DNA of 64,000 nt from Paenibacillus endophyticus (GCF_014192395.1 NZ_JACHXW010000002.1:62001-126000); one strand, 5' to 3'; positions 35,638 to 45,834 are shown, numbered from the stretch's first letter. Translations and numbers: made by a program. Notes: generated from the sequence alone by a model not told the origin.

Positions 35638-38073
35638 CTATTCGAGGTCCCATTCTAGCATGCTGGTCTCGGTTACTGGCTCCGATTGCTTCTTCGGTAT
35701 GCGAAAGGTCTTAATTTCCGAAGGCTTGAAATCGGCCTTTATCACGCGGTTCCACTTAGGCAGCCTGATTTCTGCAGCCGTAGCCCTTTTAGCCGTCTCA
35801 TAGCAGCGGACGATCAAATCCTCGTTGTCCTCGGCTTGCTTAATCACACTGATAATCACATTCTCCCGATCTACATCTGCATACGAAGCACGTTGCGGAA
35901 GTTCGCCCTCGTGGAAGGTCTCAATGACAGCGATTGGCTTGCAATTCAGCTCCGCAGCCCGGCGCGCCGTACCCGCTTGCGCCCAAGTTCCTTCATGCGG
36001 CAGAAGAGAATATGAAAACTGCTGAATGCCTTGGTCGATGAACGTATACTCACCGTCGGGATCAGGCATATATGGAACATGATGCGCATAAATCGGACTG
36101 CGCAGCACGGTCAAAGCTAGCTCCTTGTTATGGATGCTGTAGCTGTATTTCGCGTCATTCATGAGGGATACACCATAGATTTGGTTGCTCTCCTGCACTA
36201 GACCGGAATAATCGACCCAGCTTTGTCCTGGCTCTTCCTCGCCATTATGCTCACGCTCAATCGTGCCATATGGGATTTCATACGTTTGCGTGCTGAAGAC
36301 GACATTTATTGGGAATACTAGCTTGAGCATTTTGAACTTCTCGCGCCAGTCGACCGTAACCTTAACATCGATTTGATCTCGATCTGGATACATAGCGAAC
36401 TCCTGAATCAGCTTGGAGCTGCCGTACTCACTAACGACACGGATCACTGATTTTATTGGGCCATGCTCAATTCTGAGCACCTTTGTAGCTTTGAAATGAT
36501 CGAGTATTTCATTAAAATGAAGCACGTCATGGCTCCATGTATCCGAGGTATCCGAAATGACAACGGGCTTTGCAGCCTCCCCTTTGAACACCTCATGATT
36601 AAATCGCTTGTCCTTTAGACTTTTAATAAAACCGGTTTCTCGGTCAAATTCCAGTCTCAAATGACGATTTTCCATGACAAGGTCACTCGCGGTGATCGAC
36701 TCTCCGATTCTTATGGCCGACTGTAACTCCTCAACGAGTTTATAGACGCTGTAACCCATCGAAGGAAGATTCGCCATGAAGCTTAATCGGAAGCGTCCGC
36801 GTGCGGCAGCCTGCGATTTAACGATTTGGAAAGGCACAGCATTCCCCTTCTCGTCCAGCAGTACTGTCTTTTCTCTAATCTTGTCAATCTCCAGCTCAAC
36901 ATTGACGCTGCTCTCCCACGCATGCGGATTGAACACGACGATCGGTCTCATCGACTCATCCTGCTCAATGCCGATATTCCAGGATAACGACTGAACGGCA
37001 TAATTCAAGGAGCGGTCAGCGATTGCCATCGCTTCCCCGAATAAATATTGCGCATCCTGATACGCAGGTTCGAGGCTTGTTCCTGCTAGAATGTCATGAA
37101 ACTGGTTAAACAATACGTTCTTCCAAGCGCGGTCAAATTCCTTAAGCGGATAGGGCTGGCCCGTAATCCAAGAGGCTAGCGCGGAGTATTTCTCCGCTGC
37201 GATCAACTTGTTTTCTGCTTGTCGGTTCCACTGCTTGATCCCCGAATGCGCTGCATAACAGCCGCTTGCATGATGCTGCAGATCATCATGCACGACTGGG
37301 AAAGTAAGTCCGGAGTTCTCCATATCTTGGAAGTATTTATCTGGCGTCGCGAACTCTAGTTTCGGCAGATCCGGCAGGTCATTCAAGCGTCGAATGCTGG
37401 AAATATTTTCTTTGGTCGGGCCTCCACCGTGATTGCCTACGCCGTAGAACAGCATCAGATCATTAATCGGTTCCTTGAATTCGCCGAGCGTTCGGCGAAC
37501 ATGCATCTCCAAATCCTTGCCCCAAGATAAATATTCGAACATAATTCGAAATGCAAGCACCTGCGAACCATCATCGGATTCCCATCTGAATAGGCGACCC
37601 GGCAGGCCCTTTTCGTTCGACATCGGCCTCATCATAATGTAATAGTCCATTCCGCTTTTCTTTAGAATCTGTGGCAGCATGCCATTATGTCCGAAGCTGT
37701 CCACGTTATAGCCGACCTTGGCGATCACGCCGAATTTTTCTTTGAAATAACGTTGGCCGTATAGGCCTTGACGTACAAAGGACTCTCCGCTTGGAATGTT
37801 GCAATCAGGCTGGATCCACCAACCTCCTACGATGTTCCAGCGGTTTTCCTTCACACGTTGACGAATTTCCTCGAACATATTAGGATCATTATTCTCGATC
37901 CATTCGTACATCGCCGCCGAACTAGAAGTAAAGATAAATTCCTCCGACTCCTTCATGCGATCCAGTGCAGACCGGAAAGTCGCCTTCGCTTCCTGAAACC
38001 CTTCCTGCCACTGCCATAACCATACCGGATCCAAATGGGCATTTCCGATCATATACAGTTTCTTGTCTTTCAT
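35638..38073 (-). CDS. GH38 alpha-mannosidase
   Basis: 811 residues from ATG 38073 (GGAG nine bases upstream; ATG 38082 is also in frame). Zinc site IGNAHLDPVWLW and nucleophile YNVDSFGHNGMLPQIL, then the GH38 middle and beta-sandwich domains. No signal peptide, so a cytoplasmic enzyme of the mngB/YbgG type that removes alpha-mannosyl groups from imported glycans or mannosyl-glycerate-like compounds. Gap of 45 bases from the aldolase gene before it. Confidence 0.9.
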   Translation of the reverse strand: MKDKKLYMIGNAHLDPVWLWQWQEGFQEAKATFRSALDRMKESEEFIFTSSSAAMYEWIENNDPNMFEEIRQRVKENRWNIVGGWWIQPDCNIPSGESFVRQGLYGQRYFKEKFGVIAKVGYNVDSFGHNGMLPQILKKSGMDYYIMMRPMSNEKGLPGRLFRWESDDGSQVLAFRIMFEYLSWGKDLEMHVRRTLGEFKEPINDLMLFYGVGNHGGGPTKENISSIRRLNDLPDLPKLEFATPDKYFQDMENSGLTFPVVHDDLQHHASGCYAAHSGIKQWNRQAENKLIAAEKYSALASWITGQPYPLKEFDRAWKNVLFNQFHDILAGTSLEPAYQDAQYLFGEAMAIADRSLNYAVQSLSWNIGIEQDESMRPIVVFNPHAWESSVNVELEIDKIREKTVLLDEKGNAVPFQIVKSQAAARGRFRLSFMANLPSMGYSVYKLVEELQSAIRIGESITASDLVMENRHLRLEFDRETGFIKSLKDKRFNHEVFKGEAAKPVVISDTSDTWSHDVLHFNEILDHFKATKVLRIEHGPIKSVIRVVSEYGSSKLIQEFAMYPDRDQIDVKVTVDWREKFKMLKLVFPINVVFSTQTYEIPYGTIEREHNGEEEPGQSWVDYSGLVQESNQIYGVSLMNDAKYSYSIHNKELALTVLRSPIYAHHVPYMPDPDGEYTFIDQGIQQFSYSLLPHEGTWAQAGTARRAAELNCKPIAVIETFHEGELPQRASYADVDRENVIISVIKQAEDNEDLIVRCYETAKRATAAEIRLPKWNRVIKADFKPSEIKTFRIPKKQSEPVTETSMLEWDLE

Positions 38074-38118
38074 CCAGGTCATCTCCAGTTGTTTTGGTGT
38101 ATTTATAGAATAAGGCTG

Positions 38119-39039
38119 TTAGAATGTCATGCTTCCAGCTTGATTCGCACTGCATACGAAACGATTGATTTTCTCGATTACGGTCCGCTTCACCGCTTCC
38201 CTACCTGCTGCCAATTGTTCGGCATTCAGCGATTTGCATTCTTCATTTGTCATTCTAGTCTCACGGCCTAGAGCCTTTAACAACGAAAGCTCCAGGTCAG
38301 TTGCGATATTCACTTTACTTACTCCGCCTCCGGGAAGGTTGAATGCTAGGTTCATCATTTCGTAAGGAACGCCAGAACCTCCATGCAGCACAAGATGAAC
38401 CGGAGTCAATTTCCGAATAGCTGACAATCTGTCATAGTCGATCTTTGGTTGTCTGACCTCGTATACGCCATGTGCGGTTCCGCATGATACGGCAAGCGCA
38501 TCAACTTGCGTCAATCGTACAAACTCCGACGCTTCCTCGGGATCAGTGTAGAGCTCTTCATCCGTATCCGTTTCGACGAAGTCTGTCGTTCCAATCATGC
38601 CGAGCTCCGCTTCAACGGATACGCCCTTGGCATGCGCATATTCCGCAACCTCTTTGCTCGCTGCCACATTTTCTGCGAACGGCTTCTCCGATGCGTCGAT
38701 CATGACGGATGTAAAGCCAGCATCGATTGCTTCAACAATCGTATTCAATTCTTTTGTATGATCAAGATGCAGGACAACGGGTACGGTGATTTGGAGATCT
38801 TCAATTTGACTGTAGAATGTTTCTCCGAATTCCGCAGCTGTGATACCGTATCGGATCAGCTCCTTATGCGAAATTTGAATAATAATTGGCGAATTTGTTT
38901 CCTGACCAGCCAGAAGAACGGCCTCAATCATCGGGGTATAGCGCGGGGAAAAGGAGCCGATCGCATATTGACCAGCCTCAGCCGCTTCCAGCGCTTGCTT
39001 CAACGTAATCACATTATTTGGTATTTTTCTTATTTGCAT
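38119..39039 (-). CDS. Class II ketose-bisphosphate aldolase (FbaA/GatY type)
   Basis: 306 residues from ATG 39039 with AAGGGAG upstream. Zinc ligands LHLDHTK, SVEAELG, CGTAHGVY and LHGGSGVP; phosphate loop NIATDLELS. Splits fructose-, tagatose- or sedoheptulose-type 1-phosphates or bisphosphates into dihydroxyacetone phosphate and an aldehyde. With a sedoheptulokinase-like FGGY kinase two genes away, a ketose phosphate of this operon is the likely substrate. Confidence 0.88.
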   Translation of the reverse strand: MQIRKIPNNVITLKQALEAAEAGQYAIGSFSPRYTPMIEAVLLAGQETNSPIIIQISHKELIRYGITAAEFGETFYSQIEDLQITVPVVLHLDHTKELNTIVEAIDAGFTSVMIDASEKPFAENVAASKEVAEYAHAKGVSVEAELGMIGTTDFVETDTDEELYTDPEEASEFVRLTQVDALAVSCGTAHGVYEVRQPKIDYDRLSAIRKLTPVHLVLHGGSGVPYEMMNLAFNLPGGGVSKVNIATDLELSLLKALGRETRMTNEECKSLNAEQLAAGREAVKRTVIEKINRFVCSANQAGSMTF

Positions 39040-39093
39040 GAGTTTTCTCCCTTGATTCATCATTTAATTGTATTTGTCAATGTTCCTTCACCG

Positions 39094-39756
39094 TTATCTT
39101 GTCATGATACTTTTGACGTTGGCCATTGCAAGCGCAGGACTAGTCAAAAACCTTTCACGCTCATCCGGTGTAAACCGGGTAAGCACACTGGCCATTGAAG
39201 CCTGAGCCAGCACGACAATCTCCGACCGTTTTGCAAGCCCGCGCAGCACAGCTGCAAGTTCCTCGTCATGACCTTCCTTGTCTCCGTCTATCAATTTTTG
39301 ATAGGCGGATGAAGCAACTTCGGTTACGAGTTCAACAGATTTCCCAAGCTCCTTCGCTTTGCCGCGCAGCATGCGCAGCGTCGGATTCATAGTCGTTGCA
39401 AGCGTTGCTGCTACTCCGATTACATCCGCGGCTCGAATGGCATAACTTGCCATAGCATCGTCTATTCGAACGATCGGCACGTTAATATCCGGCTGGACAA
39501 GCGCGCAAAGCTCACCGATGGAGGAACAGGCGTTAAGGATGCAAGCAGCATCCTGCTTCTCTGCAATTAGAGCGTACTCCCGCCAACGGTCCTGAATTCC
39601 CTCTATGCGTCCGCCGTTCGCAGCAAGTTGCGGCAATATGGAATCATCAACAAGATTTATGATCTGAACATCCGGTATGGTCTCTATAGCCAGCCTCTTC
39701 AATGGTTCTACCGTGATCGATGTAGTATGAATGATGACTAGTTTATTCTTAGACAT
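39094..39756 (-). CDS. Asp/Glu racemase superfamily protein lacking the second catalytic Cys
   Basis: 220 residues from ATG 39756 (GAGGAG upstream), overlapping the FGGY gene end by eight bases. Two-lobed fold with the first cysteine in LNACSSIGE (C77). Where the second Cys normally stands (xxGCTHM-like) the protein has VVLAQASMASV. Two-base racemisation is therefore doubtful; a one-Cys decarboxylase/isomerase or a different chemistry on a sugar acid is possible. Its position amid sugar-phosphate enzymes has no obvious amino-acid link. Confidence 0.8.
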   Translation of the reverse strand: MSKNKLVIIHTTSITVEPLKRLAIETIPDVQIINLVDDSILPQLAANGGRIEGIQDRWREYALIAEKQDAACILNACSSIGELCALVQPDINVPIVRIDDAMASYAIRAADVIGVAATLATTMNPTLRMLRGKAKELGKSVELVTEVASSAYQKLIDGDKEGHDEELAAVLRGLAKRSEIVVLAQASMASVLTRFTPDERERFLTSPALAMANVKSIMTR

Positions 39757-41149
39757 CCTGGCATTCTCCTCTATGCATGACGGCGATAGCCGCATCTAGA
39801 TCCGTAAATAGATTCGCGCGGGCAGCAGAGTAAATCGCTGCGCCGAATGCCGCTTCCTCTGCAGCACCAGACAATCGAAGCGGTAGAGAAAGCCTTTCTC
39901 GCAAGAGCCGCTGCATCACTCCATTTTTCCTAATGCCGTTGCCGGAGCCGACAGCATTCGTCCATACGCTACTAAGCTGAGGAGGAGCCAATTGAATGAA
40001 GTCCATCAATTCGTCTGCAACTCCGTTTAATATCCCTGCGGCGAAATGGCCCGGCGTAAAATTAGAAGCTAAAAGTCCGTTAATGCCTCCTGCTGCAGCC
40101 GGATCAATTCTGGTTCCATAAAACCTTGTGTCGAAACGGAGCGGCGGAACCCCGCTGTCAAGCGCAGCTTCTGCAAGACGATTCATTTCACTGTACAGTT
40201 CATCTTCGGCCAACGTACCAAAGGCTCGTACGGTCTCTTGGAAGAAGGATTTCAGCAGCGCATAAGACTTTCCTCCGCTTAACGAAGCGCCTACTAACAG
40301 ATATCCGCCTCCCGGAAATGGCCTAGTCTCCAAGCCGTCCGCCTTTAACCAACGATCTGAATAAGCAGAAATTTGTGCTCCTGTCCCGATATTCAACAGG
40401 ACTGAATCTGAAAGGCGCGGTACAGAGCCAAGAAAACTCGCTTGATTGTCGCCGATCGCGCAGATTACTGGCTTCCCATCCGGCGTATAACCTACTAAAC
40501 CGTCTTTTCCGGCCAGCTCAGGCAATATAGTCGCGTCCAATGCCGCACTTTCGAGCCTATCAAATTCAAATGAATGCGTCTCTGCGGAGAAGAATCCAAT
40601 GGCTGCCGCATGAGTGGCATCCATTATCGGCTCATTCAATCCGCATAGCTTCATTGCCACATAATCGCCGATTGTGCACAGTTTATAACAATCCGCCGAC
40701 AGCCCGTCGTTCAAAACATTAAAGTAATGCGTCACGAGACCGTATCCCGTAGCTATCGGCTGACCCCAAAACTCGCCAAGCGACTCGGCGTAAGTGACGC
40801 TAGCCGTCATAGGCAGATCGCCTCTTCCATCCTGCCATGTATAGAGCGGGCTGACTGCATTTCCACTACGATCGATATAGAGCACTCCATGCATCTGATT
40901 GGAGATGCCAATTGCAGCGACCTGCTGCCATACCTCGCTGCAATCCTGAATAAGATTCACGACCATCGCTGCGATTTGATCTGGATTCTGCTGTTTTTCC
41001 CAATTCCTCTTCGATGAGATAACAGTGGTATTCATTGTAGTGACCAATTTAACCGTCTCACCCGTTTCGATCGATGAAAGAATGATACTGATCGATGTCG
41101 TACCGATATCAATTCCAGCTGCCAGCTTCACGGTCGCAGAGTCACTCAT
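39749..41149 (-). CDS. FGGY-family kinase, sedoheptulokinase-like
   Basis: 466 residues. LAAGIDIGTTSISIIL, GISNQMHGVLYID, SPLYTWQDGRG and LLNIGTGAQIS match the sedoheptulokinase branch of FGGY kinases; QxHG and WQDGR are its usual wording. Probably phosphorylates a C6 or C7 ketose for the bisphosphate aldolase downstream. AAAGGAAG precedes ATG 41149. Confidence 0.84.
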   Translation of the reverse strand: MSDSATVKLAAGIDIGTTSISIILSSIETGETVKLVTTMNTTVISSKRNWEKQQNPDQIAAMVVNLIQDCSEVWQQVAAIGISNQMHGVLYIDRSGNAVSPLYTWQDGRGDLPMTASVTYAESLGEFWGQPIATGYGLVTHYFNVLNDGLSADCYKLCTIGDYVAMKLCGLNEPIMDATHAAAIGFFSAETHSFEFDRLESAALDATILPELAGKDGLVGYTPDGKPVICAIGDNQASFLGSVPRLSDSVLLNIGTGAQISAYSDRWLKADGLETRPFPGGGYLLVGASLSGGKSYALLKSFFQETVRAFGTLAEDELYSEMNRLAEAALDSGVPPLRFDTRFYGTRIDPAAAGGINGLLASNFTPGHFAAGILNGVADELMDFIQLAPPQLSSVWTNAVGSGNGIRKNGVMQRLLRERLSLPLRLSGAAEEAAFGAAIYSAARANLFTDLDAAIAVMHRGECQDV

Positions 41150-41283
41150 TTCACGTACTTCCTTTTCATTTAAATTAATCGAGTTTTTTAAACCCCTAAA
41201 CAGCTTGAATAGGCTCTGTGCCGATTGCTCCTTGTGCTAAGCGCCATACTTCGGCAATCGCGTTGAATTATTCATCATCACCT

Positions 41284-42570
41284 CTATTTCCTGTTTGCTT
41301 CGGGTGAATTTTGATCAAGGTCCAATTGATATAGATCAATGAGGTTATCACGAAACACACGGTCTGCAAAAAGGAGGGCTTCATCCTCGTCAAGCTCCTT
41401 TGCCTCCACTTTTTCCTTCAATACGTCGGACACGATTCGTTTTGCCAGCTTGAGATGAGCATAGGTTCCTTCAATATAATTGTAATCGCCGCCGAAAGCC
41501 GTTATTTTGGACATCGGCACCATCTCGATCATTTGATGGAGAATTCTTTTGCCTGCCGAAGGCGACATGATGTATACCCAAGTAAAATCACTGTAAACAT
41601 TCGGATAATTTTTTACTATTGATAGATAAGAATCGTGGTAAGGGAAGCCGCAATGCAGCAGCACAAACTTCGCATCCCGGTACTCCGCAAGCAGCGGAAG
41701 CAGCAGCGTAACATTCGAATTTGTAATCATATTGCCGTTAGCAGAAACGCTGGGCTCATGATGTCCGGTATGAATTTGGATCGGTAAATTATAAGCAATC
41801 GATCGTTGAATAATGAAATGAATCAAATAATCCTGCAGCGGCTGCGATTCTTTCTGCGAAATGCCCTCATCTAGGGTACAAGCCAATAAACGATTGAACA
41901 CGAGCTCCGCATCGCGCAGCGTTGGCTTCTCGCTAGCAAGCGTCCGCCAATAAGCATGTCCCAGCTTCGTTGCTACCATGCCCTCGAGTAAATATCTATT
42001 CAATAAGCAGTCCACAGCGCCAAGGTATTCCTGCAGCGTATGAACTGTAGTTTTCGCTTGTCTCTCCACATCCTGTATGCTTTGTAAATTTCGCAGTTTA
42101 AAAGCGAAATCCATAAACATAATCGGACGGAACAAATCATAATCCAGCTTAGTCGTCTGAATTAACGTGAATGCAAGATCAATCTTCGATTTATCAACTA
42201 ATACTTCCTTATACCAATTCGGATTTTGCGAGGCGGCAATGACCTTTTCGTTCACATTCATAATTCCGTTTACCGACCAATCGCGAAAACTATACAAATC
42301 CTCCATTGCCGTCCGAAACATGCGGGCATAAGTCGTATTTTTCGTTCGTTCCCAATAGGTTAGAAATTGTGCGGCCTTCTCTTCATTTTGAAGCATGCTG
42401 CTCCTGCCCAATATACCTTGCTGCATGCCAGCAGAGCTCAGATCGGAATCCAAATAATGCATGAGTGCAAAAAAATCATGATTTTCACGTTTACGTATTT
42501 GTGGAGTGGCAAGATGTTCATGTCCGTCAATAATTCGAAGCTGATCGATATAGTCGTGTATGCTGTCCAT
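41284..42570 (-). CDS. Amidohydrolase superfamily (amidohydrolase_2) protein
   Basis: 428 residues from ATG 42570 (GGAAGGAG upstream; the frame opens at TTG 42591). TIM-barrel metal hydrolase: IDGHEHL (HxH), PIQIHTGHHEPS, VLLHCGFPYHDS and ITAFGGDYNYIEG (metal Asp). The architecture is that of amidohydrolase_2 and distantly of uronate isomerase. Relatives are lactonases, decarboxylases or isomerases acting on sugar acids. The gene lies between the binding lipoprotein and the first FGGY kinase; a 134-base gap follows it. Confidence 0.8.
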   Translation of the reverse strand: MDSIHDYIDQLRIIDGHEHLATPQIRKRENHDFFALMHYLDSDLSSAGMQQGILGRSSMLQNEEKAAQFLTYWERTKNTTYARMFRTAMEDLYSFRDWSVNGIMNVNEKVIAASQNPNWYKEVLVDKSKIDLAFTLIQTTKLDYDLFRPIMFMDFAFKLRNLQSIQDVERQAKTTVHTLQEYLGAVDCLLNRYLLEGMVATKLGHAYWRTLASEKPTLRDAELVFNRLLACTLDEGISQKESQPLQDYLIHFIIQRSIAYNLPIQIHTGHHEPSVSANGNMITNSNVTLLLPLLAEYRDAKFVLLHCGFPYHDSYLSIVKNYPNVYSDFTWVYIMSPSAGKRILHQMIEMVPMSKITAFGGDYNYIEGTYAHLKLAKRIVSDVLKEKVEAKELDEDEALLFADRVFRDNLIDLYQLDLDQNSPEANRK

Positions 42571-42592
42571 GGCTCTGTATGCTCCTTCCAAA

Positions 42593-42630
42593 AGCGGGCG
42601 GCTGCTTATCCATTACAAGCAACCGCCGCT
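42593..42630 (-). other. Intercistronic stem-loop after the sugar-binding lipoprotein gene
   Basis: Minus strand: AGCGGCGGTTGCTT pairs imperfectly with AAGCAGCCGCCCGCT, followed by TTTT. Position and form suit partial termination or message protection after the binding-protein gene. Confidence 0.6.
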
Positions 42631-42640
42631 CTTTGTTGTC

Positions 42641-43978
42641 TTATTCCACGTCTATTTCAGGAAACGTATTTTTTACATCCTTTTTAAAGTCAGCGGCAAC
42701 ATCTTCAAAGCTTTTATTATTCGTAATGCCGTCGCCTGCCGCTTTTCTCCACTTGCTTAAAATTTCTTCACCGTATTTATCCGCTTTGTTCGCCGGAATT
42801 TGTTTCACAGTCTCGTAGTAGGGCTTCAGAATATTTTGATCTCCAAATATTGTGGATTTAAAACGATCCAGATTAGTCTCATATACTTTACCGTTACCAG
42901 GCATATTCCCCGTTTTCTCCAAGTTATGCTGCTGCCACTCTTCGCCGGCAATGAATTTTATGAATTCATACGCAAGTTCTTTTTTATCGGATTTCTCATA
43001 AATACCACGATAAGTACCGCCTACGTAAAAGCCTTCGGGTGTACGCGCAACCCCGTATTTCCCCTCTGCCTTGCCGTCCTTATTGTCGATCATAAAACCT
43101 GCCCAAGCCGGCATCGAAGTGAGGACCACGCTGCCGTCATTTAACGCATTGCCCCAGCCTGCTGACATGAATGGGAGCTTTGCGTCAACGTTGCTCGTTC
43201 TTATTTTCTTTTGTGTCTCAAACACTTCTTGCCATTTCGTATCGATGTTTAGCTTTCCGTCGTTGACCCATGGTGCAGTATTGTAACTTTCGATATCGAA
43301 CAGATCGCCTGCATTTGCAATTAAATGAACCTTACCGCCGCTTTCTGCCTCAACCTTTGTGCCTACCTCGATCACTTTGTCCCATGAATCAACCATTAAG
43401 CTGATTTCCTCTGGATCATCCGTGCCGAGATATTTCTTAGCATTCTCTTTCAAGTACCAGAACCCCCCTGGCGAGGAATGGTCTGACACTGCCCGGAGCG
43501 TATCATCTGATGCGCGGCCCAGCTCTTGCACGTAAGGAATGTAGTCCTTAACTAGCTCATCGCCACCCATTGCGGACAAATCGGCCAAAAATTTAGAATC
43601 CATAAACTTCCCGATATAGCCTCTCTCCAAATCAAAAATATCCGGAACGTCTTTGCCCGATTGCAGCGCAGACATCAGCTTTGTCTGGTACTGGTCTCCT
43701 GGGAACATCTTTACATCGATTTTAACGCCGGGATGCTTCGCGCTAAATTGCGCAGCCATATCATTTACTTGATCGAAGAACGTCCATATGACGAGTTCTC
43801 CCGCTAGCTCAGCGGGTTCGGCTGTACTGCCCGTTTCCGTTTCATTCGCCGTATTCCCAGTCGTGCCGTTATTCCCGCTATTCGCGTTATTGGTTTTGTT
43901 ATTCCCTCCACAGGCAGCAAGAAGTGCGGACAGCATGATGACTGACAAAACCAAGGTAAACCATTTCTTTGTTTTCAT
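42641..43978 (-). CDS. ABC transporter sugar-binding lipoprotein (family 1, MalE/UgpB-like)
   Basis: 445 residues. Signal peptide with lipobox LAAC, an Asn/Gly/Thr-rich linker, then a family 1 solute-binding fold (GELVIWTFFDQVNDMAAQFSAKHPGVKIDVKMFPGDQYQTKLMSALQSG). AAGGGGAG precedes ATG 43978. Receptor of the importer formed with the two permeases; no ATPase gene is present, so it probably uses a shared MsmX-type ATPase. A stem-loop follows the gene. Confidence 0.9.
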   Translation of the reverse strand: MKTKKWFTLVLSVIMLSALLAACGGNNKTNNANSGNNGTTGNTANETETGSTAEPAELAGELVIWTFFDQVNDMAAQFSAKHPGVKIDVKMFPGDQYQTKLMSALQSGKDVPDIFDLERGYIGKFMDSKFLADLSAMGGDELVKDYIPYVQELGRASDDTLRAVSDHSSPGGFWYLKENAKKYLGTDDPEEISLMVDSWDKVIEVGTKVEAESGGKVHLIANAGDLFDIESYNTAPWVNDGKLNIDTKWQEVFETQKKIRTSNVDAKLPFMSAGWGNALNDGSVVLTSMPAWAGFMIDNKDGKAEGKYGVARTPEGFYVGGTYRGIYEKSDKKELAYEFIKFIAGEEWQQHNLEKTGNMPGNGKVYETNLDRFKSTIFGDQNILKPYYETVKQIPANKADKYGEEILSKWRKAAGDGITNNKSFEDVAADFKKDVKNTFPEIDVE

Positions 43979-44103
43979 CGTGATTCTCCCCTTATAAATC
44001 GTTTATGAATGGCTGTGTGTATGATCCTCATGAACTTGGACGATATAACCATACTGTTCATTCTGCTGCTTTAGTTGGCATTCCCCCTCTCCATACGTAG
44101 CAA

Positions 44104-44928
44104 TTACCCTTTTACCGCTCCTGCAGCTACACCACTGATGATGCGCTTGGACATAAAAGAGAAAAATATGAGAATCGGTACGACTGAAATGACGATTCCA
44201 ACGTACTGCGCGCCGAAGTCGGAGGAAAACTGTGATTTTACGCTGGCGATCATAACAGGCAAAGTCTGCTTGTCATTATCGAACAGTACAATCAGCGGTG
44301 TCAGGAAATCATTCCATTTCCCAATAAAAGCAAAAATACCAAGCGTAGCGATAGCCGGGCTCATCATCGGCAGCACGATCCGGTTAAACAGTTGAATTTC
44401 GCCATAGCCATCCATTCGAGCAGACTCGATAACCTCCATAGGCACCGAGGAATCCGCAAACTGCCGCATCAGGAAAATACCGAAGGCATTGCTGATGGCT
44501 GGAAGGATAAGCGGCCAATACGTATCCAGCATGTGAAAGGTTTCCATCAGCCTGTAGAAGCCAATAATACCGAGTTGTCCCGGAATCATCATCGTGCCAA
44601 GCACGAACAAAAACAGTACATTTTTGAAACGGAAGTGATATTTCGAGAATCCATAGCCCGCTAATGCCGCAAAATAAACATTAAGTACTGTAGCGGTTAC
44701 GGTAATAAAAGTCGTGTTGATAAACCCCCGCCAAATGTTAACGGTTCCAATCAATCGATTGTAATTTTCAAAAAATTGATCACCGGGCAGAAGCAGCAAC
44801 TTTCTCGCAATATCGGAATTGGTATGAGTCGACGTAATAAACATGCTATAGAAAGGGACGAGACACATGAGCGCTACGACGATTAAAAAGCAGTAGATGA
44901 TTATTTTCGAGAAATTTTGCTTATGCAT
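44104..44928 (-). CDS. Sugar ABC permease (MalG type)
   Basis: 274 residues, six membrane segments, loop VIESARMDGYGEIQLFNRIVLPMMSPA. AGGAGG precedes ATG 44928; 15 bases after the MalF-type gene. Forms the channel with that permease. Confidence 0.9.
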   Translation of the reverse strand: MHKQNFSKIIIYCFLIVVALMCLVPFYSMFITSTHTNSDIARKLLLLPGDQFFENYNRLIGTVNIWRGFINTTFITVTATVLNVYFAALAGYGFSKYHFRFKNVLFLFVLGTMMIPGQLGIIGFYRLMETFHMLDTYWPLILPAISNAFGIFLMRQFADSSVPMEVIESARMDGYGEIQLFNRIVLPMMSPAIATLGIFAFIGKWNDFLTPLIVLFDNDKQTLPVMIASVKSQFSSDFGAQYVGIVISVVPILIFFSFMSKRIISGVAAGAVKG

Positions 44929-44943
44929 GTAAGTGCTCGCCTC

Positions 44944-45816
44944 CTATTCTTTCTTCATCGTCAATCGTGCGGTAAACGCTGTAAATATCATGACGACAAT
45001 GAATATGCCGTAAGCGACTGCGGCGCCGTAGCTGTAATCGAATGTTTTGAATGCCGTTTGATACAGATACATGACCATTGTTCTCGTTGTATTGCCTGGT
45101 CCGTCACCCAGCATCAGCGCCGAATCGAATAATTGAAGGCCGCCGATAACCGATGTGATGAAAGTAAATAGAAACACTGGACGCAGCATGGGAAGCGTAA
45201 TGCGCGTAATGGTCTGCCACTTGGTAGCTCCGTCCACCTCCGCCGCTTCAAACACCTCATTCGGTACTGACTGAAGGCCGGCGATAAACACGATCATATT
45301 AAAGCCGAAATACTGCCAGCATATAACGGTAGCGACGATGATCCGTGACCACATCGGGCTGTTGAACCAATTTATCGGATCCTCGACCATGCCGATGCTC
45401 ATCAATATTTTATTAACCGTTCCCGTTTGCCAATCGAACATCAGGAAAAATAAAACAGCCAACGTAACCGGCGTGACAATATGAGGGAAAAAGTAAATCG
45501 CCCGAAAAAAATGCTTCCCGCGAATAAATTTTTCATTGAGAATAAGCGCCAGCACGAGTGCAAGCACCAGCTGCGGGATAATTGACATGATCCAAATGAT
45601 TAGCGTATTGCCTATGGTCTGGTAGAAGAAGCTGTCATGCAGCAGCCGGCTGTAATTCGCAAATCCGACGTATACGGGGTCCGAGAATCCGTCCCATTTC
45701 ATAAAGCTTAAATAAAGCGTATATAAAATCGGGATTAGACCGAAAATCCCGAAGCTTATAAAAAACGGCGCTATAAATAGATAGCCGTAATGAGATTTGT
45801 TTAGCTTTGCGTTCAT
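44944..45816 (-). CDS. Sugar ABC permease (MalF type)
   Basis: 290 residues, six membrane segments, loop VFEAAEVDGATKWQTITRITLPMLRP. AAGGAGG precedes ATG 45816; 18 bases after the LacI-type regulator gene, so both are in one transcript. Confidence 0.9.
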   Translation of the reverse strand: MNAKLNKSHYGYLFIAPFFISFGIFGLIPILYTLYLSFMKWDGFSDPVYVGFANYSRLLHDSFFYQTIGNTLIIWIMSIIPQLVLALVLALILNEKFIRGKHFFRAIYFFPHIVTPVTLAVLFFLMFDWQTGTVNKILMSIGMVEDPINWFNSPMWSRIIVATVICWQYFGFNMIVFIAGLQSVPNEVFEAAEVDGATKWQTITRITLPMLRPVFLFTFITSVIGGLQLFDSALMLGDGPGNTTRTMVMYLYQTAFKTFDYSYGAAVAYGIFIVVMIFTAFTARLTMKKE

Positions 45817-45834
45817 CTGTATTCCTCCTTCTGG

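Noticed and set aside
41205..41283. Open stretch (NAIAEVWRLAQGAIGTEP) between the amidohydrolase and FGGY genes as a gene remnant
   Set aside because: Under 25 codons, bounded by stops and without a start; could be a decayed end of a gene but cannot be supported.
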